Shown one piece after another: positions 1 through 13,215 of a stretch of 64,000 nt of DNA. The notes beneath the pieces were generated by a model, which made no database searches, had not been told where the DNA came from, and saw only the letters and a list, made by a program, of their open reading frames with translations. Origin of the DNA: Onchidella celtica. Lineage: Eukaryota > Mollusca > Gastropoda > Systellommatophora > Onchidiidae. The stretch is taken from positions 44,289,124 to 44,353,123 of the forward strand of contig OZ007573.1 in assembly GCA_963931925.1 (NCBI GenBank). The letters run 5' to 3'. Made by a program: the position numbers and the translations under genes. Positions within the stretch are counted from its first letter, which is position 1. Every line of letters begins with the position of its first letter.

Positions 1-222
1 CAACCAACCAACCATCAACCAACCAGCCAACCAACCAACCAACCATCAACCAACCAACCAACCAACCATCAACCAACCAACCAACCAACCAACCAACCAA
101 CCAACTAACCAACCAACCAACTAACCAACCAACATCCAACCAACCAATCACCATCCAACCAACCAACCAACCAACATCCAACCAACTAACCAACCAACAA
201 ACCAATCCACCCACCCACCCAC
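1..222. repeat. (CCAA)n tetranucleotide array
   Basis: Imperfect CCAA/CCAT repeats from the window edge, so the array probably continues to the left. Confidence 0.95.
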
Positions 223-772
223 TAACAAAACAACACATTTTGATTAAAGACCACCTCCAAACGTTCCCTTTCTTTCATCAAACTCCAATACACAAACGTT
301 CAGAACGTTGCACTGTCCCAAATTTTATTACTCCATAGTTTCCGTCTTTATGAATTAAATACATCATAATTATAATGCATCTTTTTATCCCCCTACTGAT
401 ACGGGATGGGTGCTACCAAAATCAACCTCCCCCCCCCCCCCCACCAACACACACACACATCTTTTCATTTCCTGTTCAGACAAAAATTTAATATTATTCT
501 TATTATGCACAGCCTATCGCCCCAACATTTCCTATGAAGGCCCAATTTTATCAGATTTACTATTTTCTTACGACAACTTTGTACAGAATAGCAGGTGAAC
601 ACCGGAAAATAAAAAGCCGCGCATTTGATTGAACCAAATAAAACTGTCATCTCCAGCGGTGTTTATGGCGTCCACATCATATGGCCAGGTCTTAAATCTG
701 TCAAAATGCTAAATCATAAAGGTGAAAAAAAAGTTTCCGAGAAGTAACAGATACGACTGTACAGCTGCAGTC
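223..772. other. No feature seen
   Basis: AT-rich, with a 14-base C run and short CA run near 430-460. The small frames on both strands have no recognisable content. Confidence 0.5.
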
Positions 773-1040
773 CCAGCCGGGAACCCGATGTCATTCCAAG
801 GATTTGTATATGATTTCCGTAGGATTGGTCGGATTTTTGTAAGATTGGTAGGATTACCGCAGCATTGGTAGGATTACTTTAGGATTGTCAGAATTACCGT
901 TTGATTGTTAGGATTACAAGTGTGGATTCTCTACATCAAACTGCCGTCGATGTGAATCATGAACAACGAATCTACGTAGGAACGACGTCATGCCTATGAG
1001 CAAACCTGAAGTTAATCCAAACGCAGGGTCGCTGGCTGGG
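773..1040. mobile_element. MITE-like dispersed repeat, family CCCAGCC / GGCTGGG
   Basis: It starts CCCAGCCGGGAACCC and ends GGTCGCTGGCTGGG, short inverted ends. Inside are tandem variants of the short unit GGATTGGTAGGATTACCGTA (about six at 818-915), then a conserved block GAATCTACGTAGGAACGACG. The same blocks recur at 1146-1345, 2582-2660, 31355-31524 and, inverted, 56811-57009. The transposon class is unknown. Confidence 0.6.
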
Positions 1041-1145
1041 GTTTCACCGTTACGACAAAGCTAAGGACCAGAAGTCACTGCAGTTGGCAGCATAGTTATC
1101 AACGATTAGCAAAGTCGTCCCTTGAGACGTGGCCATTTGTTTTTG

Positions 1146-1345
1146 GCCCTACATCAATCCCACATGAATTCTGATAGTATTTCCCTAAGATTGGTAGGAT
1201 TACCGTAGGAGTGGGTTCCTACGTCAAACCGACGGCGGCGCAAGGTCACAACCAGCAGATCTACGTGGGAATGATGTCATTCCTGTAGGCAAATTTGGCC
1301 AAAATCCTACACGTCAGACTTCCGTAAGTTTACTGGCTGGGATTA
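1146..1345. mobile_element. Second copy of the CCCAGCC repeat
   Basis: It shares AAGATTGGTAGGATTACCGT, CTACGTCAAACCGACGGCG and AGATCTACGTGGGAATGATG with the neighbouring copy and ends TTTACTGGCTGGG. Its left end is not well defined. Confidence 0.55.
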
Positions 1346-1668
1346 TTGTCAGTAATAACGACTGACGCCGGAGTCGGTGGTCCGGAGCTGAGCACAGCAC
1401 TGTCCAATCCGAGAGTTCATGAACTTATGTTACCACTGTGGTCTGGACAATTCTATATTTAAGGGAAAAAGGGGGTGGCGGCAGTGCACCTGTGGGCTGT
1501 TGATTGTGTTCGACACATCAAACAAAACCTTCCTGCATACGTAATCTCGTAAAAATATGAAACTACCACATGCACCAAATTATGCTAAGGAACCTGAGTT
1601 TGTGAACTGACTGAAACTGTTGCTCCCAGATGAATGTGCCAAAGGAGAAAGAGTCATTAACTTTATAA

Positions 1669-1670
<2 letters not shown>

Positions 1671-1707
<37 letters not shown>

Positions 1708-1710
1708 AAA
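1671..1710. repeat. (CAA)n microsatellite
   Basis: About twelve uninterrupted CAA units. The poly-cysteine minus-strand frame is just its translation. Confidence 0.95.
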
Positions 1711-1990
1711 GCAATGGAATATCTGAAATGAGATCCACTTTCACAGCCATCTTTGCAAATCTGCAAGCTAAATTATGACAAAAAACACTTTACGCCTCTT
1801 TTGATAATAAAACCCACTGAAATGCCTCGCAAACTGATTATCTTGGCTATGCTGTAGTCAAAATAGGCCGTGCCTGTAGGGAAAATAATCGACTGGTTGG
1901 GCGGGCGGGGGGGGGGGGGAGTAGGGGTTATCAGGTTAAGTCTAGTCAGCTGGCACAATATAAATGGATTGATAGGAAGGTAAAAAGACC

Positions 1991-2022
1991 AACAGACAGA
2001 CAGACACGACACGGACGGACGA

Positions 2023-2056
<34 letters not shown>

Positions 2057-2100
2057 AGGCAGGCAGGCAGACAGACAGACAGACAGACGGACAGACGGGC

Positions 2101-2169
<69 letters not shown>
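1991..2169. repeat. GACA then GATA microsatellite
   Basis: GACA with GGCA/GACG variants to about 2100, then seventeen perfect GATA units. Confidence 0.97.
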
Positions 2170-2172
<3 letters not shown>

Positions 2173-2581
2173 TAGGCCATATTAAGTGTAACGAATGAAT
2201 TCTGAATCCGTTGAGATTTTATTTTTCTTGGCCCACAGGCCACAACAACCACCCTGGGATATTTATCACATGTGTTTGTTTATGCTGATAAACCTGGCCG
2301 GAGCTCACAAATGGCGATATCTGCACTTTATCAGGAGTTACATGTTGAAAGACATGCAGCCAGCATCGTGGAATGTATGCCCACGTGCAGACTCACACAC
2401 CAGTGGTGTAATGTTACAGAGAAACACCGGATACGCCAACCTTGGCCAAAGACACTTTTTAATTTCATTTTTATAGAAATGAAAGTAGTGTGCTTTGTCT
2501 TTCTGTCTGGCTTACAATTTTCTATGACTAATAATTTCTTTTGGTTATTATATAATGGAAACCGAACACAGGAGAGAATAG
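2170..2581. other. No gene seen; possible old repeat
   Basis: Part (about 2500-2580, CTGTCTGGCTTACAATTT) loosely resembles 7565-7650 (CTGTCTGGTTTATAATTT). The 93- and 127-codon frames overlap each other and match nothing I know. Confidence 0.35.
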
Positions 2582-2659
2582 CCCAGCCAGCATCACTATG
2601 GCAGTCCGACGTAGATTTGTATAATATTTCCGTACAGTTGGTAGGATTAGTATAAGGGT

Positions 2660-2660
<1 letters not shown>
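2582..2660. mobile_element. Truncated CCCAGCC repeat abutting a GACA/GATA array
   Basis: It starts CCCAGCCAGCATCACTATGG, contains CCGACGTAGATTTGTATAAT and GTTGGTAGGATTAGTATAAG, then passes directly into GGACAGGCGGACAG and the microsatellite. The right half of the repeat is missing. Confidence 0.5.
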
Positions 2661-3586
<926 letters not shown>

Positions 3587-3598
3587 GAAATGGAAAAT

Positions 3599-4202
3599 GT
3601 GTTTTCGTGTTTTCAAGTCCCTGGTCCTATTGGGGGGTAGGATCGAGTAGTTCTTGGAAATTGGATTTTTCTCATATTTTCAAGTCCCTGGTCCTATTGG
3701 GGGGGGGGGGGGGGGTAGGATCGAGTAGTTCTTGGAAATTGGATTTTTCTCATATTTTCAAGTCCCTGGTCCTATTAGGGGGTAGGATCGAGTAGTTCTT
3801 GGAAATTGGATTTTTCTCATATTTTCAAGTCCCTGGTCCTATTGGGGGGTAGGATCGAGTAGTTCTTGGAAATTGGATTTTTCTCATATTTTCAAGTCCC
3901 TGGTCCTATTGGGGGATAGGATCGAGTACCTAGTCTTCTCGGATAAGGACGAAAAAATTCGGAGAGCCCGTGTGCACGTTGCGCACGTTAAAGATACCTT
4001 GGCAGTTGGAAATCGTAAAGAGCAGGCCGAAAGGCCGCTGCCCGGGCAAAATTGAAATTAATAGATTAAAATTTATCCATATCATCTCCCCCCCCCCCCC
4101 CCCCCCCCCCGCCAGAACAAGAAATAATAAAACAAGTAAAGTGAGGTGTAAATGCCAAGGGCAGCGAACCTCCTAAAATAAAGACCTCAAAAATGAAAAA
4201 AT
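3599..4202 (+). mobile_element. SINE, 5'-truncated, with internal tandem expansion
   Basis: The 3' two thirds match the SINEs at 25165 and 32111: GGATAAGGACGAAAAA, then GTGCACGTTGCGCACGTTAAAGATACCTTGG-type text, then a run ending GGGCAGCGAACCTCCTAAAATAAAGACC. The tRNA-related head is missing. A 12-bp direct repeat GAAATGGAAAAT flanks it (3587-3598 and 4203-4214), consistent with LINE-mediated insertion. A segment normally present once is repeated in tandem at 3610-3925. Confidence 0.7.
3610..3925 (+). repeat. Tandem 67-bp repeat inside the SINE
   Basis: Units begin TTTTCAAGTCCCTGGTCC at 3610, 3677, 3755, 3822 and 3889. Spacing is 67 bp except for the second unit, which is 78 bp because its G run has grown. 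The last unit runs into the normal SINE sequence. Each unit contains TAGGATCGAG, which is present once in the related SINEs. Confidence 0.9.
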
Positions 4203-4214
4203 GAAATGGAAAAT

Positions 4215-5044
4215 TTTCGGGTTACGATGTTTGTACAGGCACCCCTCGATGTACGATAGTGGAGGAGGGGTTAGTGAGGGATGATGAGTGTTCTACGGAC
4301 TGTACGCACGTTTTTAAATTTGTGGTACTTAACTTCCCAGTTCGGTTCTATTTCCTTTTTCTCCCGTAAATGAATTAAGTTGTTGGATTATATAAGAAAA
4401 TCGCATTTCTTATGAAAATGTCTCTCGAAGTTTCAAAACCAAGGCTTTAACATTGGACATTCACTCATCCTAATGGTTATGCGCCCGTACATTGGGGGGG
4501 GGGGGAGGTTATGTATGTTTATGGGGGGAGGAATATAGTAGTTGGGAATTGAGACCAAGCATAAGAAGACCGTATAACGGGTGGGAGGATATAAATCGCC
4601 AAAGTCGAGTTACATACTTTAAGGATGACCCCCGCATCCACGAGTATCAACATGGGCATAAATAACCTTGTAACCAGAAGAGGAGTGATGGCGGAAAGGG
4701 GGACGGGGGGAGCGGGGGGGGGGGTGGGAGCACGGGGTGGGGGAGGGGGAGATGGAAGAAGATTCCCTGGCATAGCAAGAGTTCACTGCGCCCGAGGGCA
4801 ATATATGTTTTGGGCCCTGATGACATTGGCGTAATATTCTTTTGCACCCAAGGAGCTTATATAAGCTCCTTGCTTGCACCAAAAAGTGAAGGAAGCTTAG
4901 TGGTCCCAGATTATCTCTCAGTGGCCCCGACAACCTGTGACCGGGAGAGAGCAGCCGCCCTCCCTCCACTGCTATTCCATTGGGGATGAGTGAGAAGTTT
5001 AGAAAACTAGAACAAACTGAACTGAGAGCGAGTGGGGTGGGGAA
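4215..5044. other. No gene; G-run-rich
   Basis: Several runs of 8-11 G (4495, 4712-4750) account for the proline- and glycine-rich frames. AGGAGCTTATATAAGCTCCT at 4851 is a perfect 20-base palindrome. Confidence 0.5.
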
Positions 5045-5086
5045 AAGAGAAAGAGTGAGTGAGAAAGAGAGAGAGAGAAAGAGAGA

Positions 5087-5158
<72 letters not shown>
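5045..5158. repeat. (GA)n tract
   Basis: Purine-only tract with a perfect GA core at about 5101-5155. Confidence 0.95.
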
Positions 5159-5160
<2 letters not shown>

Positions 5161-5161
<1 letters not shown>

Positions 5162-5290
5162 CAGACAAAATAATATAGTGGAAGGCGAGGTGATGCCACA
5201 GAGGAAATCAAATGATGGGGAGACAGAGAGAAAAGTAGTGAAATACTCGGTTGGAAAGAATTAAACTTTAAGTGAAAAGATGGCACATGA

Positions 5291-5337
<47 letters not shown>

Positions 5338-5421
5338 GAGGGAGAGAGAGAAAAGAAAAAAAAAAAAAGCAGAAAAAATATACTGGAAGGCGAGACGAAA
5401 CCACAGAGGAAATCAAATGAT
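5161..5421. repeat. Direct duplication inside GA-rich DNA
   Basis: GGAAGGCGAGGTGATGCCAC (5161-5216) recurs as GGAAGGCGAGACGAAACCAC (5369-5421), each followed by AGAGGAAATCAAATGAT. The 208-bp offset includes an ATG triplet array. Confidence 0.75.
5288..5337. repeat. (ATG)n microsatellite
   Basis: About sixteen perfect GAT/ATG units between two GA-rich stretches. Confidence 0.95.
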
Positions 5422-8340
5422 AGATGCACAGACTGATTGAGATTGACTACAGGATGGAAAGGCGGAAATGAAGAAAAAAAATTGAATGCAGAGAGGCTGA
5501 GAAAGATAAAGGGAAAGAAAGGCAGGGGATGACAGTTAAAGGATAGATGAGAGGTTCAGTATTATTTCCTTCTTTCGTAACAAATCGTATGATTGAAAAC
5601 TGTTTAGGGCGTAAAACATGTATTCGTTTTCTCATAACAGGCTTCGTATTTTGATTCATAACTGTGGAGACGAGAAAACAGAGCACTGAGTCAGTGGGAG
5701 AGTCAGTTACACCCCAGTCGCACAACTTCAAAGTTTCCAGTGAACTAAATAATAATATAAAGATAAGAGGAATACTTAAACAGATATATATACATTACAA
5801 TTGGGCTTATTCCATGTTTTTCAGCTCGAGGCTCTACAACTGCAGTGCTTTTAGTGCAGGCTTAATGGAAAGGGAAAATCATGCAATCAAATACACGGAT
5901 TGTGAATGATCAAGATGCAGAAAGACGTTAACACCGTTCCGTTTACCAAAATTTCATGCAAAGTTTTACCGTATACTGGATTGAAATAGGAACCAAAATC
6001 AAAGCACGTTCTACCCAGAAACCAGCTTGCGAGACCTAAGAGGCGAGCTGGACACAGAAAATAATAAATTACAATGTAAACACTACACCGAACTGCCCTA
6101 CCTTGTAAATGAAATCCACAGTTAATCCACACGATTCACCCATAAACCACTTCCTTTGGTAGCTGTATTACCACACCTATTATAGTTTCGGTTAGCCAGC
6201 AAGTGCGCGTTTCACATAATGAACGGTGCTCTCTGTGCGTTCATTGTCAGACATAATCGCCCCTTATCGCGGCAGCGCGATGCACTGACAACAGTGAGAA
6301 CCCCCAGCGTTGGTTGGTTGGGGTCAAATTTGCCGTGGTGTCGAAGGCGTGGACACGCATGTGAACTGGTGGGGTAAAACTTGAAGGCGGGGCGGGTGGG
6401 TGGAAAGATGAGGGTCTGAGTTAAACAAATTAATGCAGTGGTGTTCCATTAAAACGTTCACATGTACAAAAATGTACGTTTGCAATTAATTACTTCTTCC
6501 CAAAAATGCATATTTATGAGGGTTTATTCGTTGACATCAAAATACTCTATGTGAGGAAGATTTCTCAACTGTGCACTCTCAGTCTCCTTCCTATTAATTA
6601 ATAATCCACCATTTTCTTGAATGTCTAAAATGAACGTTTAATGCGTATTTTACAGAGAACCAGAGGAGCCCCTCCTAACGAATGTAGAGGCGCCGCCCCC
6701 GACTAAGTGGGTGAGACAATGGGACAGTTTATCGGATACAGCATCTAGTAAATCACTGGGAATAAGTACAGGCAGTTTTTTTTGCCGAGGTCACAAGTCC
6801 CTTAAACTGAGCTAAACTGTACTGTATGAATCATATATAACTGACGCTGTTAGCTCACTTTGGCTGACACAGAACCCTGCCATCAAAAGAAGGAAACTGA
6901 CAACAGAGGTGACAAAAAATTCTCGCGTAATAGAGAAGACACGGGCCAGTGTTGTCTTTGACAAGATGAGAGGGAAACTCAAGTGTTTGGCGAGTGTCAG
7001 ACACGCGGGTTTTCCTTGCGTCTTCCCAAGAACAAAAGGGTTCTTTCGCCTCATCGCAAGTGTCAGTCGGAAGATATTTTACAAGGTCATAAAATGCACA
7101 GTGGATAAAACAAATGGCCGAGAGGTGTGCAAATTGTCAAATCTCAAGTGTCTATGATAAGACGGATCACATCATTATAAATACTAGAATGTAGCCAGCC
7201 AGTCCCGAAAAGCGAAATTTCCCAGCGCACTTTTCGATTTTACTAGACAAAAATGCGTCTTATATTTTGCGGTTCAAAAAATCGTAAATAATCTTAAGGA
7301 CCGAAATTTTGTCCCAAACTGATGTGTTCCCGTAACGTATCATCAAATATTGAGGCAATACACAAACTTTCATATTTCTTGGTCACGCGGTCACGAAGTT
7401 TTGGGTCTCGGCTTACATGTTCACTGTCTGGCTCCAATATAGTATGGTAGAGCACAAACAGCACTGTAATAATTACAGAAAAGACACTACATTCCCACTG
7501 TGGGTCAAATTCGCTTTTTAGTATTATTTTTTAAAAATGAAATACTCTGCTCTGTGCTCTCTAGATCTGTCTGGTTTATAATTTCGCAAGGAAAACAGTT
7601 TACTTTGGTCATCACAGAATGGAAATTGAAAGCAGGACCCAAGGAGAATAATTGCTTTTTGTATCTCGAGTAAAATTTCGCTTTTTTTTTTAACATTAAG
7701 GTAGAACAGTGGACTCCTTTTGATGCAAGACCTGTCCGCGGCAGAGAAAGAGGGAATAGGAAAGAAAGGTATACGGGTGCTGTGACTTTTTTTTTTCTCT
7801 CCCCAGGCTGCTTTGGTATAGAAAGATACCGTACTACGGGAAATCTAAATTTTACAGGAGATGCAGAAAATCATTCCGCCTTGCGCGCCGTATTATTCTT
7901 TGGTCAATTTTCATTTTTGAGCTGTCCCTATAGAACTATAAGTTGTACAGAATTATTAATAACTCACGTAGGAAGAGACAGCGCATCTCATTCTGTAAAC
8001 AGATGTTAAAAACTGAATCTGACATAGATTGGCGCATACCGTCTTTTTCAGCAACACAGCAGTATGCAGTGCCAAGAGCTTTAGATTCCGCAGTGTCTTC
8101 ACTAGGGCAAGGGAAGGTGGCAGAAGGTCTGTTTCCAATCAATAGTAAATTGTCTACACCGTTACAGACTGAAGAGGAAACAGAACCAGGGGACGTTTTA
8201 AACATTTAATTGAGACAAATCAATCGTAGACAGCCACTCTTTCGTTAAAGTAACGTCCTGAGCCCATGTCTGAACCCTCGGACTGAATGTGTCAGATCAA
8301 AAGAATCAGGAAACAATTTTATCAAACCATTTACACGATA
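5422..8340. other. No gene seen
   Basis: Unique-looking, mildly AT-rich. Frames of up to 94 codons occur on both strands with no motifs. It could be intron or intergenic DNA. Confidence 0.45.
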
Positions 8341-8562
8341 ACATTGTCACGTAATGGGATTAAACTTTAATATTATGTATAATCGCATTTTTAAAGTTGA
8401 TTTCCATTGTAGATCTGTCTCATATGAATTCGTAACTTCAACAGCTTTATCAACAATATGCACGAGGACATTGTCACGGAATTGTATTAGAATCAATCAA
8501 AGTCAGCATTATCGCATATTTAGCTGGTTTCCAGTGTAAAGGTATCTCGTTTGAATTCACAA
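8341..8562. repeat. Degenerate tandem duplication, about 127-bp period
   Basis: ACATTGTCACG...ATCGCAT...GATTTCCATTGTAGATCTGTCTC..GAATTC in the first unit pairs with ACATTGTCACG...ATCGCAT...GGTTTCCAGTGTAAAGGTATCTC..GAATTC in the second. Confidence 0.6.
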
Positions 8563-11500
8563 TTATTGTTTACGAAGCCCGAAACTGCGACATACCTATC
8601 GCAAATCAAGTGGTCTGTCAGGAGCATATTATCGTCATTTTCTTTGTTTGTTGTACAGATAACGTGCTGGTGTTCGGCTTTTTTGTTCCGAAAACACTCA
8701 TTGTGCCCCGTTTTTTGTATAGAAAACATGCTTAGTGTTCCGCTAATAACCGAGATACGGGTGGAATTCCATTTTCCCACTCTTAGGGAAAAAAATAACA
8801 ATGAAAAAAATAAAAATAACGCGATTACTTACGTCAGTGGCGTCTTGCGTTGGGAGAACGCTGCATAGAAAGAAGAGGTCTTGTTTGCACTTTTTAGTAT
8901 AACCCTCAATAACAATGCAAAATACACCCGTGCTTGAAATACTGCACAGCCAATTGGAGACAAACATTATTGTTGTTCGTTGTCAGGGGTAATACCAATG
9001 ACGCTAGCATGAGATACAGTATGACAACAGTGCACCTTGCAGATTTCGTCCAGTCTAGAGGATATATCATTAATTCATGCTCACAAAGTAAACTTTAAGG
9101 GCAGCAAAGCTATTTTTGAATTTGCAAACATGTGACATGCCAATCGGACATTTCAGTCTTGTTCCAAGTAGTTTTTTATCCCCTGTACATCTATACCTTG
9201 AATGTTATCCTAGTTAGGACAACGAACCCAAAGCTATCAGAAACTAACCATGTACGAGGCAAATTCAACTGGCAGTAATTAGAGAAGGGTTAAGTAAAGG
9301 TTATAAACAGCAGGGGCGGAGCGGTGCACTTGGCAGATCTGTTTGACAACAGAGACCATCGGATACAGAGTCAACATTAATGTAGGTCAGCGTGTCCCCA
9401 TTCGCCCCCCCCCCCCAGAACGTTTGTTCCACCGGTCGTATGTCTGAAATTGACATAAAACGTTGTTCTTGCCCTACCCATGATTAGCAAATATACGAAA
9501 CTGGTCTGTATGTGAAAACCCCCCACCCCCTCCCCTTTCTAATTCCGCCATCTATTCATCCCATTCTTCTCAAATATTTGACATAAAAAATAGAAATTAC
9601 AAAAGAAGGAGGAAACAAGGACGGCTGACCACAGTTGTAGCACTTTAAAGTCCAGTCTGAAGTTGAGAAAAACTTGCTAGTTGATCCAGCTGCTAGTACA
9701 CCGAACGGGCATTCTGACAGTTTCATGATTTGTAAAAAACAACAACACACACACACAAAACAACAACAACAAACAAAAAGAAACCTGAAAAAATAATATC
9801 ATTCATGAAGAAAAAAACAAGAACACTGAATAGCTTGCCCTTTTCACTCAGAATCGTCTAAAGCCAGAAACATTTTTTTTTTTTAAAGGCTGAATAATCA
9901 AATCGAAACAAAGGCGAAACTTTGGAAATTAACCTTTTCACATAGAATCGTCTAAATCAAAAATAATAATTTAAAAAAAAAATGCCATTTTCATTCTGCC
10001 ACAGTCCCTCTTTACACTGATACGAATAGTTTGCAAACTGCAGACACCCAGCCACCATATTTCATACAAAGAATATAATTATTTCGTCACCTTAAAAACA
10101 CTGTATTCAAAACAACCAATAATCTCATAAACAGTCTCGGCACCTGCTGTAAGGAAAGTTAATTACTTTCATCCCTCTTGGCGTGACAATCCACACTCAA
10201 GCGGACATGTCAACGATCGTTTAGCAAAGCTGAACAACAGGTGCACACTCTGGACATTCATTTCATATTTATGCCAGCTTTGCAGCTACAGATTAACGCT
10301 TTGTTGTTCTTTCTCAGGGCTGAGACATACTGGCCCTCTGATTCTGATACTGCCAATTTGTTATCAAAAGAAATTGGCTGGGAACTACTCACAAGTGTTA
10401 CACAATAATTCTCCACTGTATCTGCCCCCGTGGAGTTCAAAGCCATTGCCCTGAAGTGATCATGCTGAGAAAATCCTCTGTCCTCTCGAACAAAATAAGC
10501 TTCAAGGCGATCGATTCCGATGCATTTTACCGCCAGACAGTCATATCATGAGGGAGACGCGTTTCAACTTCACTGGTTTAATGTAAAAGGTAAACACTAA
10601 TTTACCCTTGGCCACACAAAAGAACCACAAACACCAGATCATTATACCGGTGGTTTTCACCGGTGAATGAAGTTGTAGAAGTAAGAATAATAAACACATC
10701 AACAATGTTCAAAGCCAGCCACCTGAACAGGTTAACAAAGGCTCTATAATGTGATCACATTACTGGCTCCCTGATTACACAAACAAATCATATTCTGAGC
10801 ACTAAGACTTCCATGTCCATTGGCACGGAGAATAAAAGAAGAAAATGCGCACCCTTATTTATATCTCAAAGAGTTCCATATCTGTCAGCAAATCAACAAA
10901 AAGATCAAACAAAATGAGTGCGAAAAGGGAACGAATTAAAAATGAAAAGTACCAAATTCAACTTCCATACAAACGGCGAAAGCGAATGAAATCCATCTGC
11001 GGTACATAGCAAATTGTGTTAATAAACATGTAAACAATAAGTACTGATCAAGATCAAGACAGAATGGGTGGGCTGGATTAAAAAAATAAGACGACATTAT
11101 TTCCCAGCTCTTCATCTCTTGCAAATTCCAAAAGCAAGGCAGCACTGGAAGCAAATACATGCTTTCCATTAAATGACCTTTAAACGACAAAATGAACATA
11201 TCCTGATCTACAGATTCATTCAACTACTTCAGGAAATGGGGAACAAAATTAATGATAAGGGTATTAATGAAACTCGCATTTCTGCCTCCCTAATTTAGCC
11301 TGCTCTATAGTTCCTGATCTATCAGGTAGCAAAATGCAAGCTGAGATACTGAAGGGAAGAGGCAAATACAACTTAACGCTCAAGTAAAATAAATGCGTTT
11401 AGTTTGCAGAAACAAATTTCTTACAGTCACCAATCTTGAGTGTTCCAAGTTCTAACATCTGCAGCTTTGTAAAGTTGTGCTTTGATATTGATTTTCCTAT

Positions 11501-11921
11501 GTCCAACATGTTTTCACTTTTCCAGGTCAGTGACTTTGGTACTTCCGTTCCCTCACAATCGGCCACTTCAAAGTTTCTATCCAATACACTAAAATCAAGG
11601 ACAAACACCTAAAAATGGGGTAACAAAAGCATGTTGTACACGACAAAACGTTTTTCACCTCGTTTATCATTGTGATCTGGAGGTCAGGGGCGACAATTTC
11701 AAATGGTCTCCATTGTGAGATTAACAATGAAGAGCAAACACACATAGGGGGAGCAAACACAGTCCAAATCTACCGTACAGTACCTTCCCTGAAGCCCCCT
11801 TCCCCCTCCCCTTCCCTTTCGATCCTGACATGTTGCTTGAATGTCAACGGCCGTCATGGACTGTGATTAAGATGTGTGGGCCTGCTGTTTTCGTTTGAAT
11901 TATTTGTACAATGAGTTGCTG
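8563..11921. other. No gene seen
   Basis: AT-rich. A short direct repeat (CCTTTTCAC(T/A)(C/T)AGAATCGTC) at about 9840 and 9932. C runs near 9406 and 9520. Frames up to 105 codons lack motifs. Confidence 0.45.
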
Positions 11922-12244
<323 letters not shown>

Positions 12245-12720
12245 GCTGGCTGTCAGTATAATTATGTAATTGTGAGTACGTAACCAAGTAGGGAAACAGG
12301 TAGAGGCAGGTCTCAGCATTCAACATCAAAACACAATTTTTTTTTCTGACCAAATGTAACGCAATATATCCAAGTCTATGCTGTCACATTATTGACTATT
12401 TTAACGCACTTCTGCGGTTGCTTGCACAGACTTGCCCAACAGTCTACACCGACTGCAACACACGAGTCAGAGGTAAGAGGTATTTACATTTACATCAAAT
12501 ACAGCCATTATCTTAATCCTGTTACTGCATGCCACTTGAAGTCAGTGGTCAGAAATAGACTGAAAGGTTATGAGGTCACCATTGTAATCACCACATCCAT
12601 CTTCGTGGATCAAGTGGTCAAGAGGATGACAGGGGGGACATCAGTGGTCAACGGACATGCTACAATCTTGGACATTGGCGAAAATGGCCAACTGCCAATC
12701 ATCAAAAAGCCACGACTCAA
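12245..12720. other. No gene seen
   Basis: A 148-codon plus frame starts at 12392, but its second half is CT-repeat translation, and the first half has no recognisable domain. Confidence 0.4.
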
Positions 12721-12755
12721 AAAGCTTTCTCTTTCTTTCTTCCATTCATTCATTA

Positions 12756-12790
<35 letters not shown>

Positions 12791-12858
12791 TTGTCTCTTC
12801 ACCTCTGTCTTGCCTTCTCTCTCTCTGCCCCCTATTAATGTCTCTCTCTCTCTCTGAT

Positions 12859-12919
<61 letters not shown>

Positions 12920-12988
12920 TTGTCTCTTCCCCTCTGTCTTGCTTTCTCTCTCTGCCCCCTATTAATGTCTCTCTCTCTCTCTGATCCC

Positions 12989-13036
<48 letters not shown>

Positions 13037-13215
13037 GCTCTTTCTCTTTCTCTTTGTCTCTCTCTCTCTCTTTTTGTCTCCCTTTCTCTCTTTTTGTCTC
13101 CGTCTCTCCTCTTCACCTCTGCTCTTCTTACTAGCTTTCTCTCCTCTCCTCTCTCTCTCTCTTTCCCTCATTCTTTTTGACAGTCTCTGTCTCACTCTGT
13201 CTCTTTCTCTCTTTT
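12721..13215. repeat. CT-rich tract
   Basis: Almost pure pyrimidine for nearly 500 bp, with a tandem duplication near its start. Confidence 0.95.
12781..12989. repeat. Tandem duplication of a CT-rich unit, about 128 bp
   Basis: CCCCCTATTAATGTCTCTCT and the preceding CCTCTGTCTTG(C)(C/T)TTCTCTC occur twice (around 12803-12870 and 12932-12989) in a long CT tract. Confidence 0.8.

Noticed and set aside
1773..2252. 159-codon frame rich in YLSI and CLSV repeats
   Set aside because: Translation of GATA/GACA microsatellite; the same applies to frames over 2695-2931, 11874-12269, 27414-27763 and 60088-60612.
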